64,000 nucleotides of DNA, taken from contig NZ_BNBL01000016.1 in NCBI RefSeq assembly GCF_014655595.1, forward strand, positions 62,001-126,000. Reading direction: 5' to 3'. The DNA comes from Streptomyces griseocarneus (lineage in GTDB: Bacteria; Actinomycetota; Actinomycetes; Streptomycetales; Streptomycetaceae). A program made the position numbers and the translations under genes. The notes beneath the pieces were generated by a model, which had not been told where the DNA came from, did not search any database, and saw only the letters and a list, made by a program, of their open reading frames with translations. Within the stretch, counting starts at the first letter, position 1. Every line of letters begins with the position of its first letter. This document shows, in pieces, positions 15,109-23,692 of the stretch.

Positions 15109-16431
15109 GTGGTGACCAGCAAGAAGCGCCGTGATGGCGACCGGCGCACCTATGTTCTCGACACCAGCGTCCTGCTGGCCGACCCAGGAGCCATGTCCCG
15201 CTTCGACGAGCACGAGGTCGTGCTCCCCGTCGTGGTGGTCACGGAGTTGGAGGCCAAGAGGCACCATCCGGAGCTCGGCTACTTCGCCCGCAAGGCCCTG
15301 CGCCTGCTGGACGACTACCGGATGCGGCACGGCCGGCTGGATTCGCCGATCCCCATCGGCGAGCTCGGCGGCACGCTCAGGGTCGAGCTCAACCACACGG
15401 ATCCGGGCATACTGCCCGCCGGCTACCGCCTCGGCGACAACGACTCGCGCATCCTCGCGGTCGCCCGCAACCTCCAGGCCGAGGGGTACGACGTCACCGT
15501 CGTCTCCAAGGACCTGCCGCTGCGCATCAAGGCGTCGTCCGTGGGGCTGCTGGCCGAGGAGTACCGCGCCGAGCTGGCGATCACCGACTCCGGCTGGACG
15601 GGGATGGCGGAGCTGACCGTCACCGCCGAGCAGGTCGACGAACTCTTCGCCGACGAGCGCGCGTACGTGCCCGAGGCCGCCGAACTGCCGGTGCACACCG
15701 GCCTGGTGCTGCTGTCCGAGCGCGGCAAGGCGCTGGGCAGGGTGACGGCCGACGGCTCGGTGCGGCTGGTGCGCGGCGACCGGGAGGCGTTCGGCATCCA
15801 CGGGCGCAGCGCGGAGCAGCGCGTGGCGCTGGACCTGCTGCTCGACCCGGAGATCGGGATCGTCTCGATGGGCGGCCGGGCGGGTACGGGCAAGTCGGCG
15901 CTGGCGCTGTGCGCCGGGCTGGAGGCCGTGCTGGAGCGGCGGCAGCACCGCAAGGTGATGGTCTTCCGCCCGCTGTACGCGGTCGGCGGGCAGGAGTTGG
16001 GCTATCTGCCGGGCAGCGAGGCGGAGAAGATGAGCCCGTGGGCCCAGGCGGTCTTCGACACGCTGTCGGCCGTGACGACCTCCGAGGTCATCGAGGAGGT
16101 GGTGGGGCGCGGGATGCTGGAGGTGCTGCCGCTCACCCACATCCGGGGCCGTTCGCTGCACGACGCGTTCGTGATCGTGGACGAGGCGCAGTCGCTGGAA
16201 CGCAACGTCCTGCTCACCGTGCTCTCCCGGATCGGCGCCAACTCGCGTGTGGTGCTCACCCATGACGTGGCACAGCGGGACAATCTGCGCGTCGGGCGGT
16301 ACGACGGTGTGGTGGCGGTGGTGGAGAAGCTGAAGGGGCACCCCCTCTTCTCACATGTCACGCTCACGCGTTCCGAACGTTCGCCGATCGCGGCGCTGGT
16401 GACCGAAATGCTGGAGGACGGCCGGATCTGA
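15109..16431 (+). CDS. PIN domain-PhoH ATPase fusion (PhoH2-type)
   Basis: 440 residues. The N-terminal PIN ribonuclease domain (residues 10-150) shows the acidic residues: YVLDTSVLLADP, VTELEAKR, GDNDSRILAVA and VVSKDLPLRIKA. The C-terminal PhoH RecA-like domain has Walker A GGRAGTGKSALAL and Walker B HDAFVIVDEAQSLE, with an R-rich THDVAQRDNLRVG after it. PhoH2 proteins act as RNA helicase/ribonucleases in mycobacteria. The start is GTG 15109 (VVTSKKRRDGDRRTY); a GAGGGG lies 12 bases upstream. Open frame further upstream lacks conservation features. Confidence 0.92.
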   Translation: MVTSKKRRDGDRRTYVLDTSVLLADPGAMSRFDEHEVVLPVVVVTELEAKRHHPELGYFARKALRLLDDYRMRHGRLDSPIPIGELGGTLRVELNHTDPGILPAGYRLGDNDSRILAVARNLQAEGYDVTVVSKDLPLRIKASSVGLLAEEYRAELAITDSGWTGMAELTVTAEQVDELFADERAYVPEAAELPVHTGLVLLSERGKALGRVTADGSVRLVRGDREAFGIHGRSAEQRVALDLLLDPEIGIVSMGGRAGTGKSALALCAGLEAVLERRQHRKVMVFRPLYAVGGQELGYLPGSEAEKMSPWAQAVFDTLSAVTTSEVIEEVVGRGMLEVLPLTHIRGRSLHDAFVIVDEAQSLERNVLLTVLSRIGANSRVVLTHDVAQRDNLRVGRYDGVVAVVEKLKGHPLFSHVTLTRSERSPIAALVTEMLEDGRI

Positions 16432-16836
16432 GGGGATGTGCAACCCGGGGGCGCGCGGCGGGCGGAGGAGCCTAGCCGCGCGCTGTCGTGTCGCGCCGCA
16501 GTTTCCGCGAAACCGCAGGAGTAAACGGCGTGTGAGCTTTCACACGTAACCAAGAATTGCCTCGGAGCGTGCCGTTCAGGCAGAGTCTGGGTCCTGTCAG
16601 GCCCCGCGTACGGCACTTGGGCCCCTCCGGGGGCGATGCGGAACCGATAACTGAACAGCGTCGCCGTACGCCGCCCGAGCACTTTGCGGACCTCCTCATG
16701 CGGGAGGGCCCACCGGGTCAGTGCCTCCAGTGACCAGACGGTCCCGATTCCGGCGGCCGTCCTAGCGGAGGTCAGCGCCAGGGGCACGATTGCGTCCGCA
16801 AGGTCACCTATGCGGGCGATGCTGGAAGGAAATCGT
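16432..16836. promoter_or_regulatory. long leader region of the SLT hydrolase gene with an 18-bp palindrome
   Basis: A 405-base noncoding gap. A perfect palindrome CGTGTGAGCTTTCACACG lies at 16529-16546, followed by GTAACC and a potential promoter zone. Further down, GTGCCG (from about 16568) pairs with CGGCAC (to about 16618), and other GC-rich pairing segments follow. This suggests a structured 5' leader. I looked for the c-di-AMP riboswitch core known from streptomycete wall-hydrolase genes and did not find it. Confidence 0.5.
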
Positions 16837-17553
16837 GTGAGCCGGATTTCGGTCCGGGGATTCGCCGTGGCTTCTGCCACCGCGGTCACCACCGTTGGCG
16901 CCGTTGTCGGCGTCGCCGCAGGCCATGAGCAGGGCACGACCGACCGGGTCGAGGCCACCGCGGCCGACGCGACGATCCTCGCGGACATCCCCGCCGGACA
17001 TAACGTCCGGGTGCAGACTGCATCCCTCACGCAGCAGGCGGACACGCAGGCCGACGCCGCGGACACCGCGGCGAAGAAGGACGCCGAGGAGTCCGCGCGC
17101 AAGCAGGCCGCCGAGGACGCCACCGCGAAGAAGGAAGCCGCGGAGGAAGAGGCCAAGAAGAAGGAGGCCGAGGAGAAGGCCAAGGAGCGCGAGAAGGACG
17201 ACGACGTCAGCAGTCGTTCCGCCACGCGCGACGCCTCGGACTTCGCGGTCAAGGGCTCGTACTCCGTCTCCGAGGTCCAGGCCATGGCCCGGCAGATGGT
17301 CCCCTCGGACCAGTTCCAGTGCTTCAGCAACATCGTGAACAACGAGAGCACCTGGGACTACACGGCGACGAACCCCTCGTCCGGCGCGTACGGCCTCGTC
17401 CAGGCGCTGCCCGGCACCAAGATGTCGTCCGCCGGTGCCGACTGGCGCACCAACCCGGCCACCCAGATCAAGTGGGGCCTGAGCTACATGAACGAGCGGT
17501 ACGGCAGCCCCTGTGGCGCCTGGTCGTTCTGGCAGGCCAACCAGTGGTACTAG
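16837..17553 (+). CDS. secreted SLT-type lytic transglycosylase with a charged coiled-coil region
   Basis: 238 residues. An N-terminal signal-like hydrophobic stretch (residues 6-30) is followed by a linker and a long Lys/Glu/Ala-rich coiled coil (about 75-130; KKEAAEEEAKKKEAEEKAKE). The C-terminal SLT/lysozyme-like domain contains FSNIVNNESTWDYTATNPSSGAYGLVQALPG (Glu is the likely catalytic acid), IKWGLSYMNERYGSPCGAWSFW and ends in QWY. The GTG at 16837 is chosen for GGAAGGAAA just upstream. It is similar to streptomycete SLT wall hydrolases that act in germination and growth. It ends at a hairpin terminator. Confidence 0.9.
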   Translation: MSRISVRGFAVASATAVTTVGAVVGVAAGHEQGTTDRVEATAADATILADIPAGHNVRVQTASLTQQADTQADAADTAAKKDAEESARKQAAEDATAKKEAAEEEAKKKEAEEKAKEREKDDDVSSRSATRDASDFAVKGSYSVSEVQAMARQMVPSDQFQCFSNIVNNESTWDYTATNPSSGAYGLVQALPGTKMSSAGADWRTNPATQIKWGLSYMNERYGSPCGAWSFWQANQWY

Positions 17554-17582
17554 GCACCACTGCCTGACCGGCACTTTTCTCC

Positions 17583-17618
17583 CCGAAGCCCCCGGCCCGC
17601 AGCGGCCGGGGGCTTCGG
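17583..17618. terminator. hairpin terminator after the SLT gene
   Basis: A 15-bp stem (17583-17597 with 17604-17618) has a 6-base loop and no U-run on the plus strand. Confidence 0.75.
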
Positions 17619-17682
17619 CGTGCCGGGGGAGAGGTAACGTCAGCACGGATGGCCACGGGGGAGTGGGGGTAGAGGAAGAGAA

Positions 17683-19038
17683 ATGTCCAGATTGCCACGA
17701 TGGGTGGGTGGCCTGGGGGCAGGGCTCACACGGCTCGCGGAGCGGCTCGAGAGCCACAAGGCCGCCGTCGGGCCCGCACCCGCGCCCACGCCCGAGCCCG
17801 TACCCACGCCGTCCTCCGTCCATGCGTCCGATCCGGCCGCCCAGCCGGCGGCGGAGCCCGAGCACGTCCCGCCGCCGCCCGCCTACGCGCCCGCCGTGGC
17901 GGCACGTCAGGACCCGGTCGCCGCCGTCCCGTGGGGCGTGCGGGTCGCGGCCGAGGTGAGCTGGCGGCTGCTGGTGCTGGCCGGAACGCTGTGGGTGCTG
18001 ATGCGCGTCATCAGCGCCGTGCGGCTGGTCGTGCTGGCCTTCGTCGCCGGCCTGCTGATCACCGCGCTGCTGCAGCCGACCGTGGCCCTGCTCAGGCGGC
18101 GCGGCGTGCCGCGCGGGCTGGCCACCGCCATGACCTTCATCTCCGGCTTCGTCGTCATGGGGCTGGTCGGGTGGTTCGTGGTCTGGCAGGTGACCGAGAA
18201 CCTCGACGACCTGTCCCGGCAGGTGCAGCACGGCATCTCCGAGCTCAAGCGCTGGCTGCTCACCAGCCCCTTCCACGTCACCGAGAGCCAGATCAACAAC
18301 ATCGCCGACAAGCTCAGCGAGGCGATCGGCACCAACACCAAGGACATCACCACAGCCGGCATAGAGGGCGTCCAGGTCATCATCGAGGTGCTGACGGGCA
18401 TCCTGCTCGCGATGTTCTCGACGCTCTTCCTGCTCTACGACGGCCCCCGGATCTGGCAGTGGCTGCTGAAGCTGGTGCCGTCCGGGGCCCGCGAGGGCGT
18501 GGCGGGCGCGGGCCCGCGCGCGTGGGCGACGCTGACGGCCTATGTGCGCGGCACGGTGATAGTGGCCCTCATCGACGCGATCTTCATCGGCATAGGGCTG
18601 TTCTTCCTCGAAGTGCCGATGTATGTGCCGCTGGCCGTGTTCATCTTCCTCTTCGCCTTCATCCCGCTGGTGGGTGCGGTCGTCTCCGGCGCCCTGGCGG
18701 TCGTCGTGGCGCTGGTCACCCGTGACGTCTTCACGGCGATGATGGTGCTGCTGGTGGTGCTGGCGGTGCAGCAGATCGAGGGCCATGTCCTCCAGCCCTT
18801 CATCCTCGGCCGCGCCGTGCGGGTCCACCCGCTGGCCGTCGTCCTCTCCGTCGCCGCCGGCTCGATGATCGCCGGCATCGGCGGCGCGGTGGTCGCGGTC
18901 CCGCTGGTGGCGGTGACCAACACGGTGGTCGGCTACCTCCGCGCGTACGCCAAGGAGCAGGCGGCCCGGGCGGTGCTCGAGGTCTCGCCCGGGGAGACGG
19001 CGGCCGTGAAGGCGCCGCCGCCGTCCCCTCCGGCATGA
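17683..19038 (+). CDS. AI-2E family transporter
   Basis: 451 residues. A Pro/Ala-rich cytoplasmic N-terminus (about 30-90) precedes about eight membrane helices of the AI-2 exporter (TqsA/PerM) family. The N-terminal pair of helices surrounds VVLAFVAGLLITALLQP. A periplasmic-type helical segment (residues ~170-240) follows, and then the family core FIFLFAFIPLVGAVVSGA and QQIEGHVLQPFILGRAV. The start has GAGGAAGAG upstream. Substrate is unknown; family members export AI-2 or act as Na+/H+ antiporters. It ends at the shared terminator with ahpD. Confidence 0.88.
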   Translation: MSRLPRWVGGLGAGLTRLAERLESHKAAVGPAPAPTPEPVPTPSSVHASDPAAQPAAEPEHVPPPPAYAPAVAARQDPVAAVPWGVRVAAEVSWRLLVLAGTLWVLMRVISAVRLVVLAFVAGLLITALLQPTVALLRRRGVPRGLATAMTFISGFVVMGLVGWFVVWQVTENLDDLSRQVQHGISELKRWLLTSPFHVTESQINNIADKLSEAIGTNTKDITTAGIEGVQVIIEVLTGILLAMFSTLFLLYDGPRIWQWLLKLVPSGAREGVAGAGPRAWATLTAYVRGTVIVALIDAIFIGIGLFFLEVPMYVPLAVFIFLFAFIPLVGAVVSGALAVVVALVTRDVFTAMMVLLVVLAVQQIEGHVLQPFILGRAVRVHPLAVVLSVAAGSMIAGIGGAVVAVPLVAVTNTVVGYLRAYAKEQAARAVLEVSPGETAAVKAPPPSPPA

Positions 19039-19058
19039 CGCGCGGCGCATGACGAAAA

Positions 19059-19088
19059 GGGCCCCGACCTCCAAGGAGGTCGGGGCCC
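19059..19088. terminator. bidirectional terminator between AI-2E gene and ahpD
   Basis: A perfect 14-bp stem (19059-19072 with 19075-19088) is flanked by AAAA on the left and TTT on the right. It can therefore end both convergent transcripts. Confidence 0.88.
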
Positions 19089-19108
19089 GTTTCGTCGTAC
19101 GAGGCGGA

Positions 19109-19642
19109 TCAGCCGTTCAGCACGGCCTCGGCGTCCAGGGTGGCGCCGACGGCCTGCAGGACGGAGGCGATCTTGAACGCCTCCTGGATCGTCTCGCGGT
19201 CCACACCGGCCTTGCGGAGCACCTGCTCGTGCGAGTCGAGGCACATCCCGCAGCCGTTGATGGCCGAGACGGCCAGCGACCACAGCTCGAAGTCGACCTT
19301 CTCCACGCCCGGGTTGCCGATGACGTTCATCCGCAGGCCCGCGCGCAGGTTGCCGTACTCCGGGTCCGACAGCAGGTGCCGGGTGCGGTAGTAGACGTTG
19401 TTCATCGCCATGATGGCGGCGGCGGCCTTGGCGGCCGTGTACGCCTCGGGCGACAGGTTGGCCTTGGCCTCCGGCTCCAGCTCGCGCAGGACGATCGCCG
19501 AACGGCTCGCGATCGCGCAGGCCAGGACGGTGCCCCACAGCTGCTGCTGCGGCAGGTTGGAGTTGCCGATGACCGAGCCGAGGTTCAGCTTCAGGTCCTT
19601 GGCGTAGTCCGGTATGGCGGACTTCAGCTCATCGAGGGCCAT
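19109..19642 (-). CDS. ahpD: alkyl hydroperoxide reductase AhpD
   Basis: 177 residues, the usual AhpD length. The active-site region is INGCGMCLDSHEQ with Cys131, Cys134 and His138 and the upstream Glu in EKVDFELW. AhpD recycles AhpC, passing electrons through its CxxC to the peroxidatic centre. It lies 11 bp downstream of ahpC in one operon, and the pair is divergent from oxyR, as in S. coelicolor. Confidence 0.95.
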   Translation of the reverse strand: MALDELKSAIPDYAKDLKLNLGSVIGNSNLPQQQLWGTVLACAIASRSAIVLRELEPEAKANLSPEAYTAAKAAAAIMAMNNVYYRTRHLLSDPEYGNLRAGLRMNVIGNPGVEKVDFELWSLAVSAINGCGMCLDSHEQVLRKAGVDRETIQEAFKIASVLQAVGATLDAEAVLNG

Positions 19643-19653
19643 GGGGAATCAGC

Positions 19654-20208
19654 TCACTCGCCCGCGAGGAGCTTGACCGCGTCGAGGGTCTCCTCGCCCT
19701 TGGTCCAGTTGCAGGGGCACAGCTCGTCCGTCTGCAGGGCGTCGAGGACCCGCAGGACCTCCTTGGGGTTACGGCCGACGGAGCCGGCGGTCACCATGGC
19801 GAACTGGATCTCGTTGTTCGGGTCCACGATGAAGACGGCGCGCTGGGCGTAGCCGTCCTCGCCCTCGACGCCGCAGGCCTGCATCAGCTCGTGCTTGGCG
19901 TCGGCCAGCATCGGGAAGGGCAGGTCGCGCAGGTCCTTGTGGTCCTTGCGCCAGGCGTGGTGGACGAACTCGGAGTCGCCGGAGACACCGAGGATCTGGG
20001 CGTCACGGTCGGCGAACTCGTCGTTCAGCTGACCGAACGCGGCGATCTCGGTCGGGCAGACGAAGGTGAAGTCCTTGGGCCAGAAGAAGACGACGCGCCA
20101 CTTGCCCTCGTAGGACTTGTGGTCGATCTGCTTGAAGGCCTTGTCCGCGTCGAGGTCCACACAGGCGGTCAGGTCGTACTGGGGGAACTGGTCACCGACA
20201 GTGAGCAC
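19654..20208 (-). CDS. ahpC: alkyl hydroperoxide reductase AhpC (peroxiredoxin)
   Basis: 184 residues. This 2-Cys peroxiredoxin has peroxidatic Cys51 in DFTFVCPTE and C-terminal Cys164/Cys166 in ELCPCNW. The doubled Cys is typical of actinobacterial AhpC that uses AhpD. The GTG at 20208 is preceded by AAGGAGAGC; a TTG further upstream (20223) would place the ribosome site inside the gene. Transcription should be activated by OxyR from the 132-bp divergent promoter region. Confidence 0.95.
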   Translation of the reverse strand: MLTVGDQFPQYDLTACVDLDADKAFKQIDHKSYEGKWRVVFFWPKDFTFVCPTEIAAFGQLNDEFADRDAQILGVSGDSEFVHHAWRKDHKDLRDLPFPMLADAKHELMQACGVEGEDGYAQRAVFIVDPNNEIQFAMVTAGSVGRNPKEVLRVLDALQTDELCPCNWTKGEETLDAVKLLAGE

Positions 20209-20293
20209 GCGCTCTCCTTGCAACTGAGGAAACCCCTGTTCACAAGGTTTCCTGCGGGTTGGACGTCCACCACAGTGCCACAGGAGGCATTGA

Positions 20294-20308
20294 TAGCGGA
20301 AATAGCTA
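20294..20308. promoter_or_regulatory. candidate OxyR box in the ahpC-oxyR intergenic region
   Basis: TAGC-N7-GCTA (20294-20297, 20305-20308) lies within GATAGCGGAAATAGCTAGA. This dyad of LysR type is placed midway between the divergent starts. S. coelicolor OxyR is known to act on this intergenic region. Confidence 0.6.
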
Positions 20309-20340
20309 GACTGGGTGGTGTTGATCGGAGGTGGTTATCA

Positions 20341-21363
20341 GTGACGTCGTCCATAGCCCAGGGGCAGCCGGAACCGGGACCGGAGCGGGCCGCAGTGGCC
20401 CGGCCCGGGGCGGGAAGGGTCCCGTCGGCACGGCCCCGCCAGCCCAGCCTCGCCCAGCTGCGCGCCTTCGTCGCCGTGGCGGAGCACCTGCACTTCCGCG
20501 ACGCGGCCACGGCCATCGGGATGAGCCAGCCCGCGCTCTCCAGCGCCGTCGCGGCGCTCGAGGAGTCCCTCGGCATCCAGCTCCTCGAGCGTACGACGAG
20601 AAAGGTGCTGCTCTCGCCCGCGGGGGAGCGGCTCGCCGCGCGCGCCTGCACCGTCCTGGACGCCGTCTCGGACTTCATGGAGGAGGCCGAGGCGGCCCGC
20701 GCGCCCTTCACCGGCGTGCTGCGGCTCGGCGTCATCCCCACGGTGGCGCCCTACCTGCTGCCCATTGTCCTGCGCCTGGTCCACGACGCCTACCCGGCCC
20801 TCGACCTGCAGGTCCACGAGGAACAGACCTCCTCGCTGCTGGACGGCCTCACCCACGGCCGCCTCGACCTGCTGCTGCTCGCCGTGCCGCTGGGCGCCCC
20901 CGGCATCACCGAAATCCCGCTCTTCGACGAGGACTTCGTGCTCGTCACGCCCTGCGACCACTGGCTGGCCGGGCGCGGCGACATCCCGCGCGAGGCGCTG
21001 CGCGAGCTGGACCTGCTGCTCCTCGACGAGGGGCACTGCCTGCGCGACCAGGCGCTCGACATCTGCCGGGAGGCCGGGCGCGCCGAGGGCGCGGCGATGA
21101 CGACGAGCGCCGCCGGGCTCTCCACGCTGGTGCAGCTCGTCGGCGGCGGGCTGGGCGTCACCCTGCTGCCGCGCACCGCCCTGCGCGTCGAGACCGGCCG
21201 CAGCGACCGGCTCGCCACCGGCGACTTCGCCGAGCCGGCCCCCTCGCGGCGCATCGCGCTGGCGATGCGCAGCGGAGCGGCGCGCCAGGGCGAGTTCGAG
21301 GAGTTCGCGGCCGCGCTGCGCGGTGAGCTGGCGCGGCTGCCGGTGCGGATCGTGGAGAAGTGA
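20341..21363 (+). CDS. oxyR: LysR-type peroxide sensor OxyR
   Basis: 340 residues. The winged helix lies at about 42-95 (QLRAFVAVAEHLHFRDAATAIGMSQPALSSAVAALEESLG). The C-terminal substrate-binding-like domain carries the redox Cys pair: LVTPCDHWLAG and LLDEGHCLRDQALDIC. The GHCLRDQ motif is diagnostic of OxyR. GTG at 20341 has GGAGGTGG 6 bases upstream. The ~30 residue N-terminal extension (rich in Pro/Ala/Arg) is unusual versus E. coli. It controls ahpCD and itself. Confidence 0.95.
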   Translation: MTSSIAQGQPEPGPERAAVARPGAGRVPSARPRQPSLAQLRAFVAVAEHLHFRDAATAIGMSQPALSSAVAALEESLGIQLLERTTRKVLLSPAGERLAARACTVLDAVSDFMEEAEAARAPFTGVLRLGVIPTVAPYLLPIVLRLVHDAYPALDLQVHEEQTSSLLDGLTHGRLDLLLLAVPLGAPGITEIPLFDEDFVLVTPCDHWLAGRGDIPREALRELDLLLLDEGHCLRDQALDICREAGRAEGAAMTTSAAGLSTLVQLVGGGLGVTLLPRTALRVETGRSDRLATGDFAEPAPSRRIALAMRSGAARQGEFEEFAAALRGELARLPVRIVEK

Positions 21364-21370
21364 CGTACGG

Positions 21371-23692
21371 CTACTCCGCCCGCAGCCCGTCCGGGCGGGT
21401 CAGCCGCCACAGCGCCGGCAGCGCGGCCGCCGTGATCAGTGCGACGACGCCCAGGCCCCAGCCCACGACGGGCAGGAAGGCGAACCAGTCGCGCACCGGC
21501 CTCGAGACCACCCGCAGCATCGCCCAGCCCAGGGCGAGGCCTCCCGTGACGGCGAGCGTCATGCCCAGCAGCACCGGGATCGCCGTCTGCCAGACCACCG
21601 ACCACGCCACGGTGGAGGTGCGCGTGCCGAAGGCGGACAGCGTGGCCAGCACTCGTTTGCGTTCGCGCAGTTGCTCGTACGTGGCCAGCGTCAGGCTCGC
21701 GGCGATCAGGGCGAGCGTCAGGGCGGCGCCCGCCGGCAGGGCGCGCAGCAGCGGCCAGTAGTCGGTGGTCTCCTCCGGCGGGCGTTGGCCCGTGTCGACG
21801 ACGTCGACCCTGGGGCCGGTCCGCGCCGCGGCGTTGCGGAGGTACTCGAGCGCTTCCGGGGTGGTGGGGTCGAGGCGGAGCGTCACGACGGCCGAGGCGG
21901 CCCGCAGTCGGTGGGTGTCGAGGGCGCCGGGGGTGGCCAGCACGCCGTCGACGCCGGTCCTGCGGAAGGCGTCATCCCGTACGGGTTCCGGAGCGGCGGG
22001 CGCCGAGTCCGGCACCTTCCAGGGAAGCCACTTCTCATCGACCCCTTGCAACTGCAACTCCATGCCGGGGCGGGCGAACCGGCCGACGAAGACGTCCCCG
22101 TCCCGGCAGGGGCCGATGCCGGCGAGGTCGCGCAGCGAGGCGCAGTCGGCGACGGAGACCGGCACGATGCCGCCCCTGCCGCCCCTGCCGTCGCGGAAGG
22201 CGTCGAAGGTGACGCGTCCGGCCGCCTTGCGGACCCCCGCGGTGCCGGCCAGCCGCTCGGTGAGGGACCCGGCGTCGCCGCCCCGGGGGAGCGGCACCGT
22301 CGCGGTCACCACCTTTCCGCGGCCGTCCTCCTCGACGAGGGGGAAGGAGACGTTCGTTCCGGCCAGCAGCAGCTGCAGGGAGATCGCCCCCGCCACGGCG
22401 ACGATGATCCCGCTGACCGCCCGCGACGCCGGGCCGCCGTCCAACTGCAGGCGGCGCACGGCCAGTTGCCAGGACGGCGGGCCGCCGCGCAGGCGCGCGA
22501 CGAACGCGCCCACCAGCCAGGGCAGCAGGGCCGTGACACCGGCCAGCATCAGGGCCGAGCCGATCGCGACCTGGTAGCCGAAGAGCCAGCCGCCGTAGAG
22601 CCCGGGAGCCTTGCCGTCCACCGGGATCAGCAGGGCCAGGCCCACCGCCGGGAGCAGCAGCCGCCACCACAGCCTGCGCGGCCGGCGCGCCGTTTCACGG
22701 ACCACGCCCAGGGGCTCGATCGCGACGTCGCGCAGTGCGAACAGCGACACCAGCACGGCCGCGACCGGCACCGCGAGCGCGATGCCCACGGCCGCGGTGA
22801 CGCCCGGCGCGACGTCGGAGGGGAAGACGCCGACGCGATGGTCCCTGACCCACGGCGCGAACCCCCGGACGGCGAAGAACAGCCCCGTCCCCACGACCAG
22901 CCCCAGCAGCGAGCCGCTCAGGGCCTCACCGGCCGCCACCCGCCGCGTCATGCGGCTGTCCGCCCCCACCAGCCGGAGCGCGGCCAGCCTCAGGTCCCGG
23001 CGCTCGCCGCCGAACCGCACGGCCGTGGCGATCAGGACGGCGACCGACATCAGCACGACGGCGCAGGCCATGGCGGCCAGCAGCCGCAGCTCGGTCCGCA
23101 TGGGGTGCGGCTCGTGGACGCGGGCGAAGTCGTCGACGCGCACCGCCCCCTGCCTGGACCGGGAGTCGGGGTCGCCGGGGACGAGATGGCCGGCGCCCGC
23201 GTAGTAGACGAGCTCGTCGGGGCCCAGGAGGCCCGCGCGGCCGATGGTTCCCGTGATGCGGTACGGGAGCCGCTCGCGCAGCAGCTCGCCCTCGCCGGAG
23301 CGCAGCAGGGCGGCCAGGGCGGGGGAGACCGTCATCTCGCCGGGACGGGGGAACTCCGCCACGCCGGGCGGCTTGGGGGCCCGGGGCCCCTCGGGCAGCA
23401 GCAGGCTGCCCGTGATGTCCCGGCCGCGGTACTCGGTGCCGGCGTCCTGGACCAGCAGGGTCGCCGGCCCCGGCCGCGTGAGCTGACCGTCGAGGGAGAC
23501 GTCCCGTGCCGCGGCGCGCCTCTCCCGGGCCTCGAGGGCCTGTGGCACCGACGCCATGACCAGCAATAACGCCACCCCGATGCCGACGCCCGCCGCCGTC
23601 AGCGCCGTGCGCAGCCAGCCCTCGCGGCCGCCGGTGACGGCGCAGCGGGCGCCCATGGCCAGGTCGCGCGCCCACGCACGGGGGCCGCTCAT
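21371..23692 (-). CDS. FtsX-like ABC transporter permease
   Basis: 773 residues with two FtsX domains. There is a membrane helix near residue 35 (ALTAAGVGIGVALLLVMA), a large extracytoplasmic domain, a group of three helices around 240-380, another at 430-510, a second extracytoplasmic domain and three C-terminal helices. It is coupled to the ATPase gene by an ATGA overlap at 23689-23692. Codon 42 is TTA (23567-23569). MacB/LolE-type permeases export antibiotics or peptides or sense envelope stress; substrate unknown. It ends 7 bp from the convergent oxyR stop with no visible terminator. Confidence 0.9.
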   Translation of the reverse strand: MSGPRAWARDLAMGARCAVTGGREGWLRTALTAAGVGIGVALLLVMASVPQALEARERRAAARDVSLDGQLTRPGPATLLVQDAGTEYRGRDITGSLLLPEGPRAPKPPGVAEFPRPGEMTVSPALAALLRSGEGELLRERLPYRITGTIGRAGLLGPDELVYYAGAGHLVPGDPDSRSRQGAVRVDDFARVHEPHPMRTELRLLAAMACAVVLMSVAVLIATAVRFGGERRDLRLAALRLVGADSRMTRRVAAGEALSGSLLGLVVGTGLFFAVRGFAPWVRDHRVGVFPSDVAPGVTAAVGIALAVPVAAVLVSLFALRDVAIEPLGVVRETARRPRRLWWRLLLPAVGLALLIPVDGKAPGLYGGWLFGYQVAIGSALMLAGVTALLPWLVGAFVARLRGGPPSWQLAVRRLQLDGGPASRAVSGIIVAVAGAISLQLLLAGTNVSFPLVEEDGRGKVVTATVPLPRGGDAGSLTERLAGTAGVRKAAGRVTFDAFRDGRGGRGGIVPVSVADCASLRDLAGIGPCRDGDVFVGRFARPGMELQLQGVDEKWLPWKVPDSAPAAPEPVRDDAFRRTGVDGVLATPGALDTHRLRAASAVVTLRLDPTTPEALEYLRNAAARTGPRVDVVDTGQRPPEETTDYWPLLRALPAGAALTLALIAASLTLATYEQLRERKRVLATLSAFGTRTSTVAWSVVWQTAIPVLLGMTLAVTGGLALGWAMLRVVSRPVRDWFAFLPVVGWGLGVVALITAAALPALWRLTRPDGLRAE

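Noticed and set aside
16540..16836. c-di-AMP (ydaO-type) riboswitch ahead of the SLT gene
   Set aside because: I expected it from known streptomycete hydrolases, but the conserved GGGGTGAATC and CAGCTAACC core words are not present.
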